DNA of 64,000 bases, from assembly GCA_019022495.1 (NCBI GenBank), contig JAFEKR010000012.1:992001-1056000 (forward strand), read 5' to 3'. The notes beneath the pieces were generated by a model. The model was not told the DNA's origin and searched no databases. It saw only the letters and a program-made list of their open reading frames with translations. Below are positions 11,136 through 23,322 of the stretch, piece by piece. The position numbers and the translations under genes are program-made. The number at the start of each line of letters is the position of its first letter. Within the stretch, counting starts at the first letter, position 1. The stretch comes from Epichloe hybrida (Eukaryota > Ascomycota > Sordariomycetes > Hypocreales > Clavicipitaceae).

Positions 11136-12009
11136 CTATGTTGACACGATGAAACCATACTTTTCATAAGGAAAGCTCTCGAGCGTCACGAGACACTCGC
11201 CCCAACCATCACCCGACTGACCCAATTGATGCACATCCATGTCACTCGCGTTCCATTTCCGACCGGCAAGAACTTCTGCCTCATGTCCTTCCAACGCCTT
11301 CTTCAGCTGGGGATGAGGACACCATATAACCCGCATTCCTGCTCGACGAGCCGCCTCCACACCAGCAATAGAGTCTTCGAAAACGAGGCACTCTTCAGGC
11401 CGGATTGGCTTGAATCCTTCGCTCGGCATCAAAGCGCTGTTGATTGACTGCAGCGCTAGTAGGAATATGTCTGGTAAAGGCTTTCCCCTGTTCGGGCCAA
11501 GACGACCATCATCTCCCAGAATGCGATTCTCTTCAGGAAAGAAGGAGACCAGCTGGGACAAGTGATCGGTCTTGAGCCTGAAAGTCTTTTCCTGGCTGCT
11601 CGTTGCCAACGCAAGATGCAAGCCACAGTCCCGCAGATGTTTGAGGAGCTCCAAGACGCCCGGAAGTGGCTCCGCGGTAGGCAGAAGGTTGTGCTGCAAA
11701 GCCGAAAGCTCGGCAAAATCGTCGTCGGGGATAGGAATCTGAGCCCATTCGTACAGGATGCTGTTGGCTGCATGGCCGGGGCGACCTTGCATCCTCGCTT
11801 TGATCGAGGACGGCAACTTTGGCTTGCCATGTCTTTTCAAGAGTATGCCAATGCATTCCGCGTAGATGTCTTCAGTGTTGATAAGCAGGCCGTCGAGGTC
11901 AAACAAGCACGCACGAACGGGCAGCAAACTGTGGGAATAACGAAATGTTAGAATGCTACTTGTTTGAAACGAACGGGCACAGGCGCACGTACTCCGTAAA
12001 AGGTAACAT
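11136..12009 (-). CDS. HAD-superfamily phosphatase (GS1-like / beta-phosphoglucomutase-type)
   Basis: Model: complement(join(11136..11928,11993..12009)), 269 aa. The long ORF lacks an ATG at its head. A 64-nt intron (donor GTACGT, branch CTAAC, acceptor CCCACAG) joins a six-residue first exon (MLPFTD) in phase to LLPVRACLFDLDGLLINTED. Motif I is LFDLDGLL with the nucleophile and acid/base aspartates. Motif II is the ALATSS region, with Lys later in NRGKPLPDIF. Motif IV is CLVFEDSIAGVEAARRAGM. The cap-1 insertion after DLDG matches the GS1/haloacid dehalogenase-like hydrolases that dephosphorylate small metabolites such as glycerol phosphate or pseudouridine phosphate. The exact substrate cannot be read from sequence. 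It converges on the NRPS-like gene; membership of that locus is possible but unproven. Confidence 0.88.
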
Positions 12010-12516
12010 ACGTGAGGACGTGACTTTTATATGTCGCTGGGAAAAGCTCGGAATATGGCACAATGTGAAGAGAAGAAGCTGAACTCGGTGCTAGAAATGT
12101 GATTATGTATGGTCCGTATGGTTGGGAAATCCACAACGGCTTTTACATATCTTGTCTCGCACGTGATGCGATAGATGAAGGATTCAGGTGATGCGGTGGA
12201 AAAAGTGCTCCCTAGCCTGACAACATAAGAAAAGAAGATATATTAAATGAATTAATCTCTTATACGAATAGAAGGTTATACATTAGCGTCTCTTTTATAG
12301 AGAGAGCTAGTTAAGACAGAGTTTCATGTAGGCAAACTCTTTGTTACAATGTACACATGCTTCTTCGGAGTCGCGATCTAAGACAGACATTGTTCATCAT
12401 CTGAGTGTGGTTAGATAGGGCTGCGTTTACGTAGGCCTCCTGCACGTCTTGGAAGTGTTGGTGCTTATAAAGCTTGCAATGCTTATAAGTTATAACGTCT
12501 TTTTTAGAATTCCTTC
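12010..12516. other. Intergenic sequence bordering the AT-rich block
   Basis: No gene supported. Composition falls towards AT from about 12230, with TATA-rich stretches. Confidence 0.5.
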
Positions 12517-12647
12517 CTGTAAGAACCTAGAAGGTGTGCTAGAATTTTCCTAATAGACCAAAAGATCCGTCAATGCTAGCCGTTGCTAACATTGCACCTT
12601 ACATTACAATTACCTAAGACCTATCGCTGCGCACAATGCTTTGGGGC
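12517..12647 (+). repeat. Left half of dispersed repeat X, split by the LTR element
   Basis: CTGTAAGAACC...CCTAATAGACCAAA...ATCCGTCAATGCTAGCCG...GCGCACA resembles 51388-51535 over more than 100 bp with scattered changes. The expected continuation (CGCACAGCGCCTCACA) resumes at about 21630, on the other side of the LTR retrotransposon, showing that the element inserted into this older repeat. Confidence 0.6.
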
Positions 12648-12763
12648 TGAAGTGGTACCAAAAATGATGGGGATAATGATGGTTGTATTTCTTCAGTCTG
12701 TAGTCTAGCTAAGCCCTATATAATTATGTTTAACTATTACATAAGCTATTATCCACCTTAATA
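12648..12763 (-). repeat. LTR, left copy (116 bp)
   Basis: Matches 21495-21610 with transition-type differences only where I checked (C/T and G/A). Terminal TG is kept, and CA has become TA by a C-to-T change. Confidence 0.8.
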
Positions 12764-14649
12764 AGCTAGCCTATTTTAAGATAGTGTTAACTATAACACT
12801 ATAATTCTTCTAAAATACTATAAGCTATTTACCTTCTTAATTATTATTCTTTATCCCTTACTAATTTTATATCCCCTTCTCTAAATCCTAATTAGCTATA
12901 TCCTATATATTTAGTCTTAGAGGTTATAGTCTTTTCTAGCGTAGGATATATATCTTTAAATTATTAATATAAATCTTTTAACCTTATTCTTTACCTAGAG
13001 ATTTAATCTTATATAATACTAATAATAACTTTCTCTTTACTATTAAAAGCTTTCCCTAGGTCTTATAGAATTTCCCCTTTAGTTTATTCTCTTTATTAAT
13101 TTTCTCCTATATAAGATTACTTACTTTAAACTATTATAGTAATCTAGAAAAATCCCCCTTATTATTTACCTTTTAAGTTTAAACTAATTCCTTTCTCTTC
13201 TCCCTTAAATTAAAGTACTATAGATTTGTTTTTTAGACTAAGATAGGATTAGTTTCTAATTCTAATAAGTTTATCTTATCTTAATTATTACTAACTTCTA
13301 TGTATTTAGTAAATAGATTAACCTAATATAAACCTTATTATATAGTTAATAGTAATTAGTATATATAAGTCTTTATTTTAAGCCTTAGGAGTAATAGGTC
13401 TAAGGTAATCTATTATAACTAATGCCTATAGTTCTAATATTATAATAGTTTTTAGAGCTAATCTTAGTAACCTAGTTTTAGTTTACTAGTAAATAAGATA
13501 AGATTAATAGTAAGACTTAATATCTTTTGCTTTATCTAGCTAGAAATATATCTTATAAAGCTTTTATATTATAATAGTTAAACTAAAGTGCCTTACTATA
13601 TTATAAGCTTATTAAAGTTTTAGTAAAACCTCTTTAGAGATTATATATTTAGCTAAGGATTTATTAAGCTTTAAATAATAAAGTTTTAAGTCTATAATTT
13701 AATATTTTAAAGCTTAATACTAAACTAGTTTTTATTATTTAGCTAGGATTATATAAGGACTATAAATAATTAAAGTAAGAATTTCCTTATACTATTTAAA
13801 GTCTAGCTATTCCTAAAGCTTAGTTATAACTATCTCTAAAGTTTTATTATCTAATCTTTCTCCTTTTAGTATAATTATTATATTTATTAAAATTATTACT
13901 AGTTAACTTTCTATAGCTAGGGACATATTAACCCCTATTTTTCTCTTTACTTTATATAGATTAAATCTAAGTTTCTCTAGTAATTATAATATTTTATCTA
14001 TAATCTTTATAATTTTTATTATATTAGGATAGTGTATATATTCTATATTTAACTCTTATAGAATATTTACCTATTAAGTAACCTTCCTATAAACCTTAGA
14101 GAGGTTTACTATTAAATTAATAATCCCTTTATAGTTTATATATACCTTTAGTAAATAAGGTAAACTATTAACTAGCTATTATATCTCTTTTAATCTAATA
14201 ATAATAGCTAATATTTCTTTTTCTAGTATTATATAGTGTTTTTCTATGTCTCCTAATCTATATAATATTTATATAATAATTTAAACCTTTATAAAATTTA
14301 AGTCTATAATGCTTATACTAGGTTCTATATTTTTTAGCTAGAATAAAACTTCTCTAGTTCTTATATCTAAAGTATTTATTACTAAATAAAACTATATCCC
14401 TAGCTAGGCTCTAAAAGTAGTATTTACTTAAATACTATAGTAAATCTAGAGTAAGGTATTTTAAGCTTTTAATATTTATTTAGGTTTTTCCTTTAGAACT
14501 TTTACCCTTTAGACTAATAGCTTCCTAGATTTTATAACCTTCTAAATCTCTTAGAAAAAGACTTTCTTAATAGTTAATACTAGATTTAATTTACTAGGGA
14601 TAAACTTTCTTAAGAAGGGTATTAGGTAAATTAAAACTAAGATTTTATT

Positions 14650-15000
14650 CTAAGTTTTTAAAGGCTACTATTAGAAGTATTTTACTAGGTTAGCAAATCT
14701 CTTATAATATTTCCTTACTAGTCTAATCTTTCTATCTTTAATAAAAAATCCTATATAGTTTACCTTTAATATAAAGAGAGTTATTTTATATTTACTTAGT
14801 TTAATTAGTGCCTAGGTAATTCTTAGGAAGTAGTGTATTTATAAGAAGTTAAAGTAATTCTCCTATGTTTTAAAACCTAAGTAGTAATTATCTATATAAA
14901 TAGAAAATAAGGTCTTAATATCTTCTATATATCCTAATATTAATTTGCTTTTAGATTTATCTTTAAAGAATAAATACCTAAAGGTAATATCTCTAAATTT
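14650..15000 (-). pseudogene. Decayed reverse transcriptase core of the 9-kb LTR element
   Basis: Minus-strand translation shows an RT-like order: ITFRYLFF (from TPFGL-type), then LFSIYIDN (from YIDD), then KLSKYKITLF and YIGFFI about 40-60 residues later. Stops interrupt it. All deviations from the expected catalytic motif are explained by C-to-T or G-to-A changes. Confidence 0.55.
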
Positions 15001-15639
15001 AGTGTATATTCCTAGTAACCTAGTTAATCCTTATACTATATTATTATAGTAATATATTCTATTAGGGCTTAAGAAAGCTATCTTGTGTTTATTAGGTAAA
15101 TAAATTCTAATTACCTAAAATCTATTTAAAGCATTTACTTATAAGATTATTATTAACCTTTTGTAATAAATTAAATCTAAATTAGCTTTTATATTATAGT
15201 AAGGATAAGCTAATTTAACTATCTTACTATTTATATTATAGTAATTATAAACCACTTAAAAATCCTTTTTAGGCTTTAGGGTAAATATTATTAGGGCTAC
15301 CTATTCTAAATCTCCATAGTAAATAATACTTACTTTCTCTATAGCTAGAAATACCTTCTTTAAAAACTTATAATACATTCCTAAGTACTAATATTACTTC
15401 CTTTTCCTAGGCTAAGTATTTAAAACTAAGGGAATATAGTATTATAAAAGGTTAGTTATATAAATATCTTTAAGCTTTTTAATAAAGTAATCTCTAAATA
15501 TATAATATAGCCTTATAATTATTATCTATTATTTTACAGTTCTTATATAGTCTTTAAGTATAAAATTAGACTAATTAAACTAAGAAACTATAGTTTTAGA
15601 CGCTAAGTTTACTAATAGTTAATTTATATGTAAATTCTA

Positions 15640-16330
15640 GAATCTTAAGTAGTACCCCTTAATTTCCTAATTTCCTATATAAATATCTAATTTACCTAGT
15701 CTTATACTATCTTATATAGCTTTCTCCTTATTTATATTATAAACTAGCACTTAACTTATAATATTTAAGTGTATTACTAAGTCTATACTATAGTCCTTAT
15801 TATCTTTAGTTTTACTAGTTAATTCCCTAATCTAGTTATTTATATAGTAATTTCTAATTTTTAAGGGAGAGGCCTTAATTTTCTCTTTTCCTATATAAAT
15901 TAGGCATAGGGGGTGTACTAGAGTGTATATAGCGTAATACTATCCTTTTCTTATAACTAATCCCTCTTACTTATATTACTAACTATATAAATACTAGTTT
16001 TTATCCCTAGTTTCTCCTACTAAACCTCTAATTATTATATTTATATAGTGATTTTTATTCTTTAAGGGGTAAACCTTAATTTTTAGGTTTCCTATATAAA
16101 TTAAGTTACTATTATATCCTAGTGTATTTACCTCTAGATCTTAAACCTTTAAAATACCTAAGTCTAATGTATTATATAACCTATATTTAACTTCTCTAGG
16201 TAAGACTTAATTTTTATTATTTATATAGTAATTTTTACTTAGTAAGGGAGTACCCTTAATTTTTAATTTTCCTATATAAATTAAGACCTTACTATATCTA
16301 GTAGTATTTACCTTATATTTTTCCTAGTAT
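15640..16330. repeat. Imperfect tandem units, about 190 bp each, inside the LTR element
   Basis: The sequence TTATATAGTAATTTTTA...AAGGG...CCTTAATTTT...TTTCCTATATAAATTA recurs at about 15836, 16030 and 16216, with a weaker copy starting near 15641. The units lie just upstream (in element orientation) of the RT region, so they may once have encoded a repeated peptide module. Confidence 0.5.
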
Positions 16331-19300
16331 AGTATAGTACTATATATATCCCTTAGGATATTAAATAAGTTAAGATTATTTTCCCTATCTTAATCCTATT
16401 CTTTATTTATATTAATCTTTATATATTTCTTATTTCTTCCCTTATTAGTTTTCTTCTTATTTAAGTCTTCTAAATTATCTCTTATTAAGTTTTCTTAGGA
16501 TAATCCTAATTTCTTATTACACTATGCTTCTCCTATATCTTATTTAAAGTAGTTATAACTTATATTTAAGGATAATTCCCTTTTTTATAATGCTTTATAA
16601 TCCTTAATCTAACTTTAAGTAATTATTTAATAGGCTAATATAGGTTTTAGTTAAGGGACACTAGTATAATAAGAGGTAAATAATTTAATTTCTATCTTAG
16701 AGCTTAACTTAATAGCTATTTTATCTATAATAACGTTTTTTAGTGGTTTTTAAATAACTATAGTAGTAGACTTTAATTCTAGTTTACTAATAAGAACTTA
16801 TTTACTAGTTATTTTTGCTATATTATCTAATTTTAAACTATATAAACTATATAACTTTATTTCTATTTTACTTATAGTAATATTATTTTTCCTATTAATA
16901 TCCCCCTTAGTCTTCTTATCTTCCTAATATACTCTTTATTTATGCTTTATTCTCTAAGTATTTTTCACTAGTATTCCCTTAAAGCTTATTATCTTAATCT
17001 TATTTACTAGCTATAGTAAATTAAGAAAACGTAAATAATTACTAAAAACTTTATTATTTATAATACTTAGTTTTTTAACTCCTAGTTCTTAGCTTCTTTT
17101 ATAATCTAGCTATTTAATTCCCTTAGGAGCTATTTAACTTTCTCTAGAATTTCCTAGTTATCTTTTATAAACTCTATAATTTCCTCTAGATTTATTTTCT
17201 ATAGTAGCTAAGCTCTTATATTAGATTTTTAGAATAAGTCTAGGTATAAATATATTAGTAAAGTTTAAGTTTCCTCTTTTATCCTAGTAATTATAATCTT
17301 TTCCTATCTATAATATTTAATAGTATTTACTCTTTATAGCTAAACTTTTCTTAATAATATATCCTTATCTTAAGCTAGTATTATATAATATTTTAATAAT
17401 ACTAGGATTTTGCCTATTATAATCTAGAGGTAAGTATAGTAAGAAATCTATTAATTTCTATTATTTACTATTTAAATAAATTGTTTTTCTTAAAGTTAAA
17501 TAGTTAGAAGTCTATATCTTTTTAAGTAGCTCTTACTTACTAATTTCATACTTAAGCTACTATTAAGTAAGGCTAAGTTACACTAGATGCTTTTAATATA
17601 GGCTATAATATATTCTAATATTATTAAAACCTTACTATTTAGCTAAGTAATATTATTCTATATAATTATAGTATTTATTAAACCTAAAGACTTATAGACT
17701 AGTATATTAAGGTATACTACTTCTTTATATAGTTTTATAAGATTAAAAACTATTAACTTTACCTTATTACTTTTTATTTTTTAATAATATTATATTAAAT
17801 AGCTTAGTTACTATTAGATAATTAAGGCTATTTAAAGAAGTTATAGAATACTAATAAACACTATAGTTTTACTTAACTATTTCCCTAGGTTAAATAGTAA
17901 GACTTTATATTCTTTAGTAGCTTAAATATTCTCTAGAGCTAATCTTTAATAAAGTTAGGGTTTAAAGTAATATTACTTATTACTACTTCTCTTAGAGTAA
18001 GACTAGTAGTAAGTTTATAAGGGTTTACTATAGTCTTCTCTAGATATAATCTTAATATAGAAAGTATTTATTAGAATTCCTTAGTACTTATCTCCTAGAG
18101 TAATTAATATATACTTAGACCTAGATTACTTCTCTCTTATATAGTTTTATCTAATTCTAGAATTTCTTTAATTTATTACTATAATATTTTACCTAATATA
18201 TTCTTAGGTTTAGTCCTTAATTTAATAATTCTCTTAGCTAGTCCTTTAGTAAATACTAGCTTACTTACCTTTTCCTTTCCCTTTAGTAATATTATAGTAT
18301 TAACTTATTTTATTTTATTTTTCTTCTAGATATAGCTTAAAGAATAGTAGTTTAGTAGTAATACTATATATAATTAGAGTTTTAAATTAAGAATATATCC
18401 TTTAGGTAGGATTAGTTAGTCTATTTTTATAGCGCTAATAAAATTAGTTTAGTTTATATTATCTAATTCTCTTTAGTAATCTCTCCTTATTTATAGCCCT
18501 TTATAAGCTTACTAGTCTTAGTATCTATTAAAGTCTTTAGATAAGTATTTATCTTTCCTAGTATAGTTATAACTTATATATCCCTATTTACTATATAAGA
18601 AATACTAGAAGAAGTCTAGGTCCCTCTAGAGTTTATCTTAAGGATATATGCTAATATTATTTCCTAAAGGTCTTCCTAGAGATTAGGATCTATTATTTAA
18701 ATTATATTTTAATTAATTATATTAACTAGCTATTTATTAAATATTCTTAATAGCTTAAGCCTAAAATGCTTCTAGTTATCTTACTAGCTTTACTATTTAG
18801 TTAGTAGCTTATTTCTCTTTTCTTTATTATTTTTCTATTTATTTTTAAAGAGATTTTATCCTAGCTATTAAGACTTTATCTTTAGATAGTTATAATATCT
18901 TTTTAGAAGTAAATAAGTAGTAGTTATATAAGATAAGTTTTAGGTTAGATATTATTAAGTCCTTTAAGGCTATACTATTTATTTACTTACTTAATATAAA
19001 TAAATAGTTTAATACTTTCTCTTATAATTAAGTGTTTACTTCTTTATTTACTAAATAGGTAATAAAGTTAGTAAAGAAAACTTATTATATATTAGATTTT
19101 AATTTTAAAGCTAAATACTTAGCTTATTAGATATAAGTATTTAGTATTTTACTAGGTTCTTATATAAAACTATATACCTCTTACTAAGTGAAGATTTTAA
19201 TAAATAGATTAGGGTTTTTAAACTTAGCTAGGAATTTTAAGGCTATTCTTTCCTAAGTCTTATCTTTATATTCTAAGTCCTTATACTAGAGAGCTACTTT

Positions 19301-19862
19301 TCCTTATAAGCCCTAGATAAATATTAAATATATAAAGGTATTAATATATTCTTTTAGAGCTTAAGCTATTATAGCTATTATTTTATAATATTTTAGATAT
19401 TCCTTAGCTAGCCTATCTTTTAGTAAGATAAAGAAAGTAATTCCCTTACTTATAGTTAGGTTTATAGGGAAAAAAGGACTACTTATATTAAGTGTTTATT
19501 TAGTTTCTCTAATTTTAATAGGTTCTTTAAATTAAAGTAATAAAGAAGGGAAAAGTAGTAAGATTTTATTTACTAAATAAAGCGGTTTTAGAGGGTAAAT
19601 AGGGCTAATAGGGCTAGGAATAAACTCTAAGAATTTCCTATTATTCTATTCTAAGTTTAAACTTAAGTCTAATTCTTTATAAGTCCTAATGTTTAGTTTT
19701 ACTAAAGCCTAATCTTATATAAAGTAATTAAAATAGGAAATAGGAGTTTAATAGTTTCCTAGGATAGATTAGTGTTAATAAGGTATAATTCTATTAATAA
19801 TATATCTAATCCTTTAACTAAGATTAAATAGTAAAGTTAGGGTTTTTATTAAAAGAGCTTAT

Positions 19863-19925
19863 AAACTTTATTATAATAAAGTTTTTAAGAAGATAGAAAA
19901 GTAAAACTTTATTATAATAAAGTTT
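19863..19925. repeat. Two identical 22-bp palindromes, 41-bp period
   Basis: The same perfect 22-bp palindrome (half-site AAACTTTATTA) occurs at 19863-19884 and 19904-19925, separated by near-identical spacer sequence. It lies toward the 5' side of the minus-strand element, possibly in its leader. Confidence 0.7.
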
Positions 19926-21494
19926 TTAAGAAAATAGGAAAATGTTTAAGGCTAAACTTAAATTATTACATATAATTTATTACTTAGTATTTGCCTAGCC
20001 TAAGAAAAGAAAAAAAAAGAAAAACCTTTTTAGTTCTCTTCTAAAATAAAACCTTTTTACTTTTACCTTCCTTAAATCCTTCTTACTAAGTCTAAACCTT
20101 CCTAATTTAAGTAATCTCCTATTATAAATATAGTATATAATACTTTACTTACACTATACTATTTAATTAAAAGATTAGATAAGTAACTAAATAAGGTTAA
20201 AAGTAAGTTAAAAGTAAGGGTATAGTTTATATACTATACCTTTAATTATAGTAGTATAATCCTCCCTATAAACTAATGTTTTTAAGGTTAAAAGCTACTA
20301 TAGCTAGTTTCTTAAAGCATAAAGTTTAGTCTTTAGTTTATACTATATCTAGTATATTTACTAGAGTATTTATAGTTATAATACTATATAAATATTATAG
20401 CTTCTTAGTGTAGCTACTTTAGTAAGTAAACACTCCTAGTAAGTTTTATAGTATATCTTATAAATAGTTTTCCTAGTTTATAGTACTTCCTATATACTTC
20501 TTAAAGTTATAAGTTTAAGGTCTATATTATATTATATTTATTGTAATATATGCTAGTTTTCTATTAACTTAAGGTAAAATTCCTATATTACTAAGTATAT
20601 AAATACACATTCCTATACCTAAGTTTTATGGTTTAGGTTAAATTCTAAGGTTAGAAAATTCTCTAAGGTTATAATTACTATTTGCTATTATCTATCTTCT
20701 ATTTACTTACTATATTATAGTACTTATTTTACTAAGTGTGTAAATACTATTTCCTAGGGTTAGATTCCTAGGCTTAAGTAAAGTTTATAGCATTCCTTAA
20801 TTCCCTAAGTTTAAATGCCTTATTTACTAGTATTTAGTCTACGTTTAATTTACTAGTTTATAACCACCTAAATTAACTAAGGTTATAATTATTTACTATT
20901 TAAGCTACTAGTATTATACTATACTAGCGCTATAGTGTTTTAGTAATTATTCTTTATGCTTATTCTTTAGGGGTTATTCCTTATTTAAGTATCTAGCCTA
21001 GTTATCTTCTATAATAGGACTTTCCTATTCTTTATTATAATATCCTCTCTTATAATAATTAGTCCTTATTACCTATTCTATACTAAGTAGCTATTAGCTA
21101 TTTTATTATAAGTATTCTAAGAACTTTCCCCTATAGTTATTTATAAGTTTTATATAGCCCTATAGTTTTATATCTATTCTATTAAGTCCTATAGTCCTTA
21201 ATATTCTTATATTATCTAATAGTAGTGTTTTCTAACCTTAGCTAGATAATCTCCTTAAGTATAGTAATAACTATAGCTATATTCTATTATTTTTCTATAT
21301 TATTTCTAGCTATAGTTATACTTTAATAAAGTTTATAACTCCTTTTATCTCTAGTCTAGTTTATAGTTCTTTAATTATTTAACTTAATAATCTCTTAGAA
21401 GTTATTTATTAGGTATTCTTAGATATTAGATATTTAAGTCTAGTAATAATTTAACCTAATTAAAAAGTATTATAATATCCTAGTCTTATTACTA

Positions 21495-21610
21495 TAAAGT
21501 AGTACTAAAAATAATAGGGATAATAATAGTTATATTTCTTTAGTCTATAGTCTAGCTAAGCCCCATATAATTATGTTTAACTATTACGTAAGCCATTATC
21601 CACCTTAACA
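21495..21610 (-). repeat. LTR, right copy (116 bp)
   Basis: Starts TAAAGTAGTACT (TG changed to TA) and ends CCACCTTAACA, followed by GGGC. Same length as the left copy. Confidence 0.8.
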
Positions 21611-22131
21611 GGGCCCCGCGCCTTACAACGCACAGCGCCTCACACTTCCTTCCTTTTTATTATTATAAGGCCTTATAATATAATATAATAACGCAACGTA
21701 ATAAGGTAAATATTTATATGTATAGGTATCTTAATTAATAGCAAAATTAATAAACATAAGCCACACTAAAACCAGGTGTGGGGACTGTCCTTCCAGATTA
21801 GGACTAACGCGATATGCGCGTTTAGTGACCCGACTGAGAAACTAAGTGTTCGGGGTGTGGTGGATCAGGTGCCAAAAAGTGATGTTTGTTGAGCCGAAAC
21901 TAAACGGCCATTGTCATCATACTCTTTTTTTTTCCCATGAACATGTTTTTTTTTTTTAATCAGGGCTGGCATGGCTGCTTGGGAAAGTCTAGAGCAAGCG
22001 TATCTCCTTGGAGCCGGTTAGGCTACACTTTCGTACCGACCGGGATGTGCGACCAATCAGAAGAATCGTTACTCATGGTCACCCCCTCGTGTTCTACCAC
22101 TCCCCCTCTACTATTCAAAGATTGCAAGATT
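21611..22131. other. Right flank of LTR element: rest of repeat X, then intergenic
   Basis: CGCACAGCGCCTCACA at about 21630 continues repeat X. A RIP-like patch runs to about 21760, then composition returns to normal. T-runs lie at 21926 and 21947. No gene is supported before 22132. Confidence 0.5.
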
Positions 22132-22612
22132 ATGGTCCTGCAGCCTGCCGCTGAGAAGTCAAAGGCAGCTCAGGTGCAACCCTGGGTACACCTCATCGCC
22201 GGCGCGTAAGGTCTAACAATCCTCGAAGGTGTCGACAGCGAACTAATACATTCTCAGAACGGGTGGCATGGTGACAGCGACCATTACTTCCCCCCTTGAC
22301 GTATTGAGGACTCGACTTCAATCAGACCTGCATCGCACCCCTTTCCTCGCATCAGACGCATCGAACACCAGAGGCCGACCGATCAGAAATCCTTTTCGGC
22401 ATGTTTACGACACATTCTGTACTATTGGTACAATTCGGGGACGCGAGGGATGGCGTGGCTTGTTCCGCGGACTGGGACCCAGCCCAGCCGGCGTTATTCC
22501 TGCCACCGCCGTCAAATTTTATGTGTATGGCAACTGCAAACAGCTCGCTGTTCGATACCTAGACGTCAGACCGGACAAGCCAGAAACTCGGCTGCCTCAC
22601 GGAAGCGGTTGA
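22132..22612 (+). pseudogene. Truncated RIM2-type mitochondrial (pyrimidine nucleotide) carrier
   Basis: Model: join(22132..22205,22258..22612), intron GTAAGG...TCTCAG, about 142 aa. The protein shows exactly one carrier repeat. It has WVHLIAGATGGMVTATITSP, then the signature SPLDVLRTRLQSD (PxDxxRxRxQ), then EGWRGLFRGLGPSPAGVIPATAVKFYVYGNCK. These match the first third of fungal RIM2/PET8-family carriers, which exchange pyrimidine nucleotides across the inner mitochondrial membrane and need three repeats (about 350-400 aa). After CKQLAVRYLDVRPDKPETRLPHGSG a stop ends it, and no second or third repeat is seen in any frame downstream. I read it as a partial gene copy next to the transposon block. 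A functional single-repeat product is unlikely. Confidence 0.75.
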
Positions 22613-23322
22613 TCTGGTGCTCAATCGATGTGAGACGACGGCCCATAACTAGCCGTCTTATCGAATGCTGGCTCGTCACGTCCAGGGCTAAAAGGCGCCA
22701 GTCAAACGCGTCTATAGTCATGACAGAGCTGGCTACATGGCACCGATATCAACTGATGTGGAAAAAATTTATCGCATTTGTTATATGGGCAGGGTTGCTG
22801 CCTAGCCGAATGAGACGACTGGTCAAGGTAGCCATACCACTCGAGATAAACAGATCGATTGAGCTTCTTTAGGAGCATAGGGTCTAGGAAGGCCTAGAAA
22901 TCGCCAGCAGAAAATGACTAAAAAAATGACTAATGATAGGTACGAAGCAGATCTGCGATGCATATCTACCAGTGTGAATGATGCAGAACTGGAGCTAGTG
23001 GCAAATTGCCACGACTAAGGTTAGGTGTAATAAAGATAAATAGAGGAAAGGCGAAGATTTATCGTTATTTCTAGAATAAAGTGTGAGGCCCCGCTCCTAA
23101 CATATTATGCCATAGGTGCACCCTGGTGGTGTGCTGGATTCCCCAATAGCTTATTAGGAACTTGTTCGAGAAAGGAAGTGGAACCAGCTATTTTCCCCCT
23201 CCTGATCAAACTGCATTTCGCCGCCGTGTATCTTGATATCCTGTCCGTTCATCATTGTGTCGCCCAATTCGAAAATGCATCACTTTCAGTCGTGGTGAGA
23301 CTTGGCACCAAAGTCGCCCGTC
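22613..23322. other. Intergenic, no gene seen
   Basis: Normal to slightly AT-rich sequence between the truncated carrier and the dehydrogenase. Small ORFs lack recognisable domains. Confidence 0.5.

Larger units (their letters stand above)
12648..21610 (-). mobile_element. RIP-degraded LTR retrotransposon (gypsy-like), about 8.96 kb
   Basis: Two 116-bp direct repeats (12648-12763 and 21495-21610) begin TG(A)AAGT and end ...CCTTAA(C/T)A. They are flanked by the 4-bp direct repeat GGGC (12644-12647 and 21611-21614), which I read as the target-site duplication. The interior is extremely AT-rich with almost no CA or TG and has stop codons in all frames, as expected after RIP. Minus-strand reading near 14890-15000 gives ITFRYLFF...FSIYIDN, a decayed reverse-transcriptase core with YIDD changed to YIDN. 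Downstream readings (KLSKYKITLF, then YIGFF) fit the RT/RNase H connection. The element therefore points leftwards, with its 5' LTR on the right. No intact ORF remains. Confidence 0.85.
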
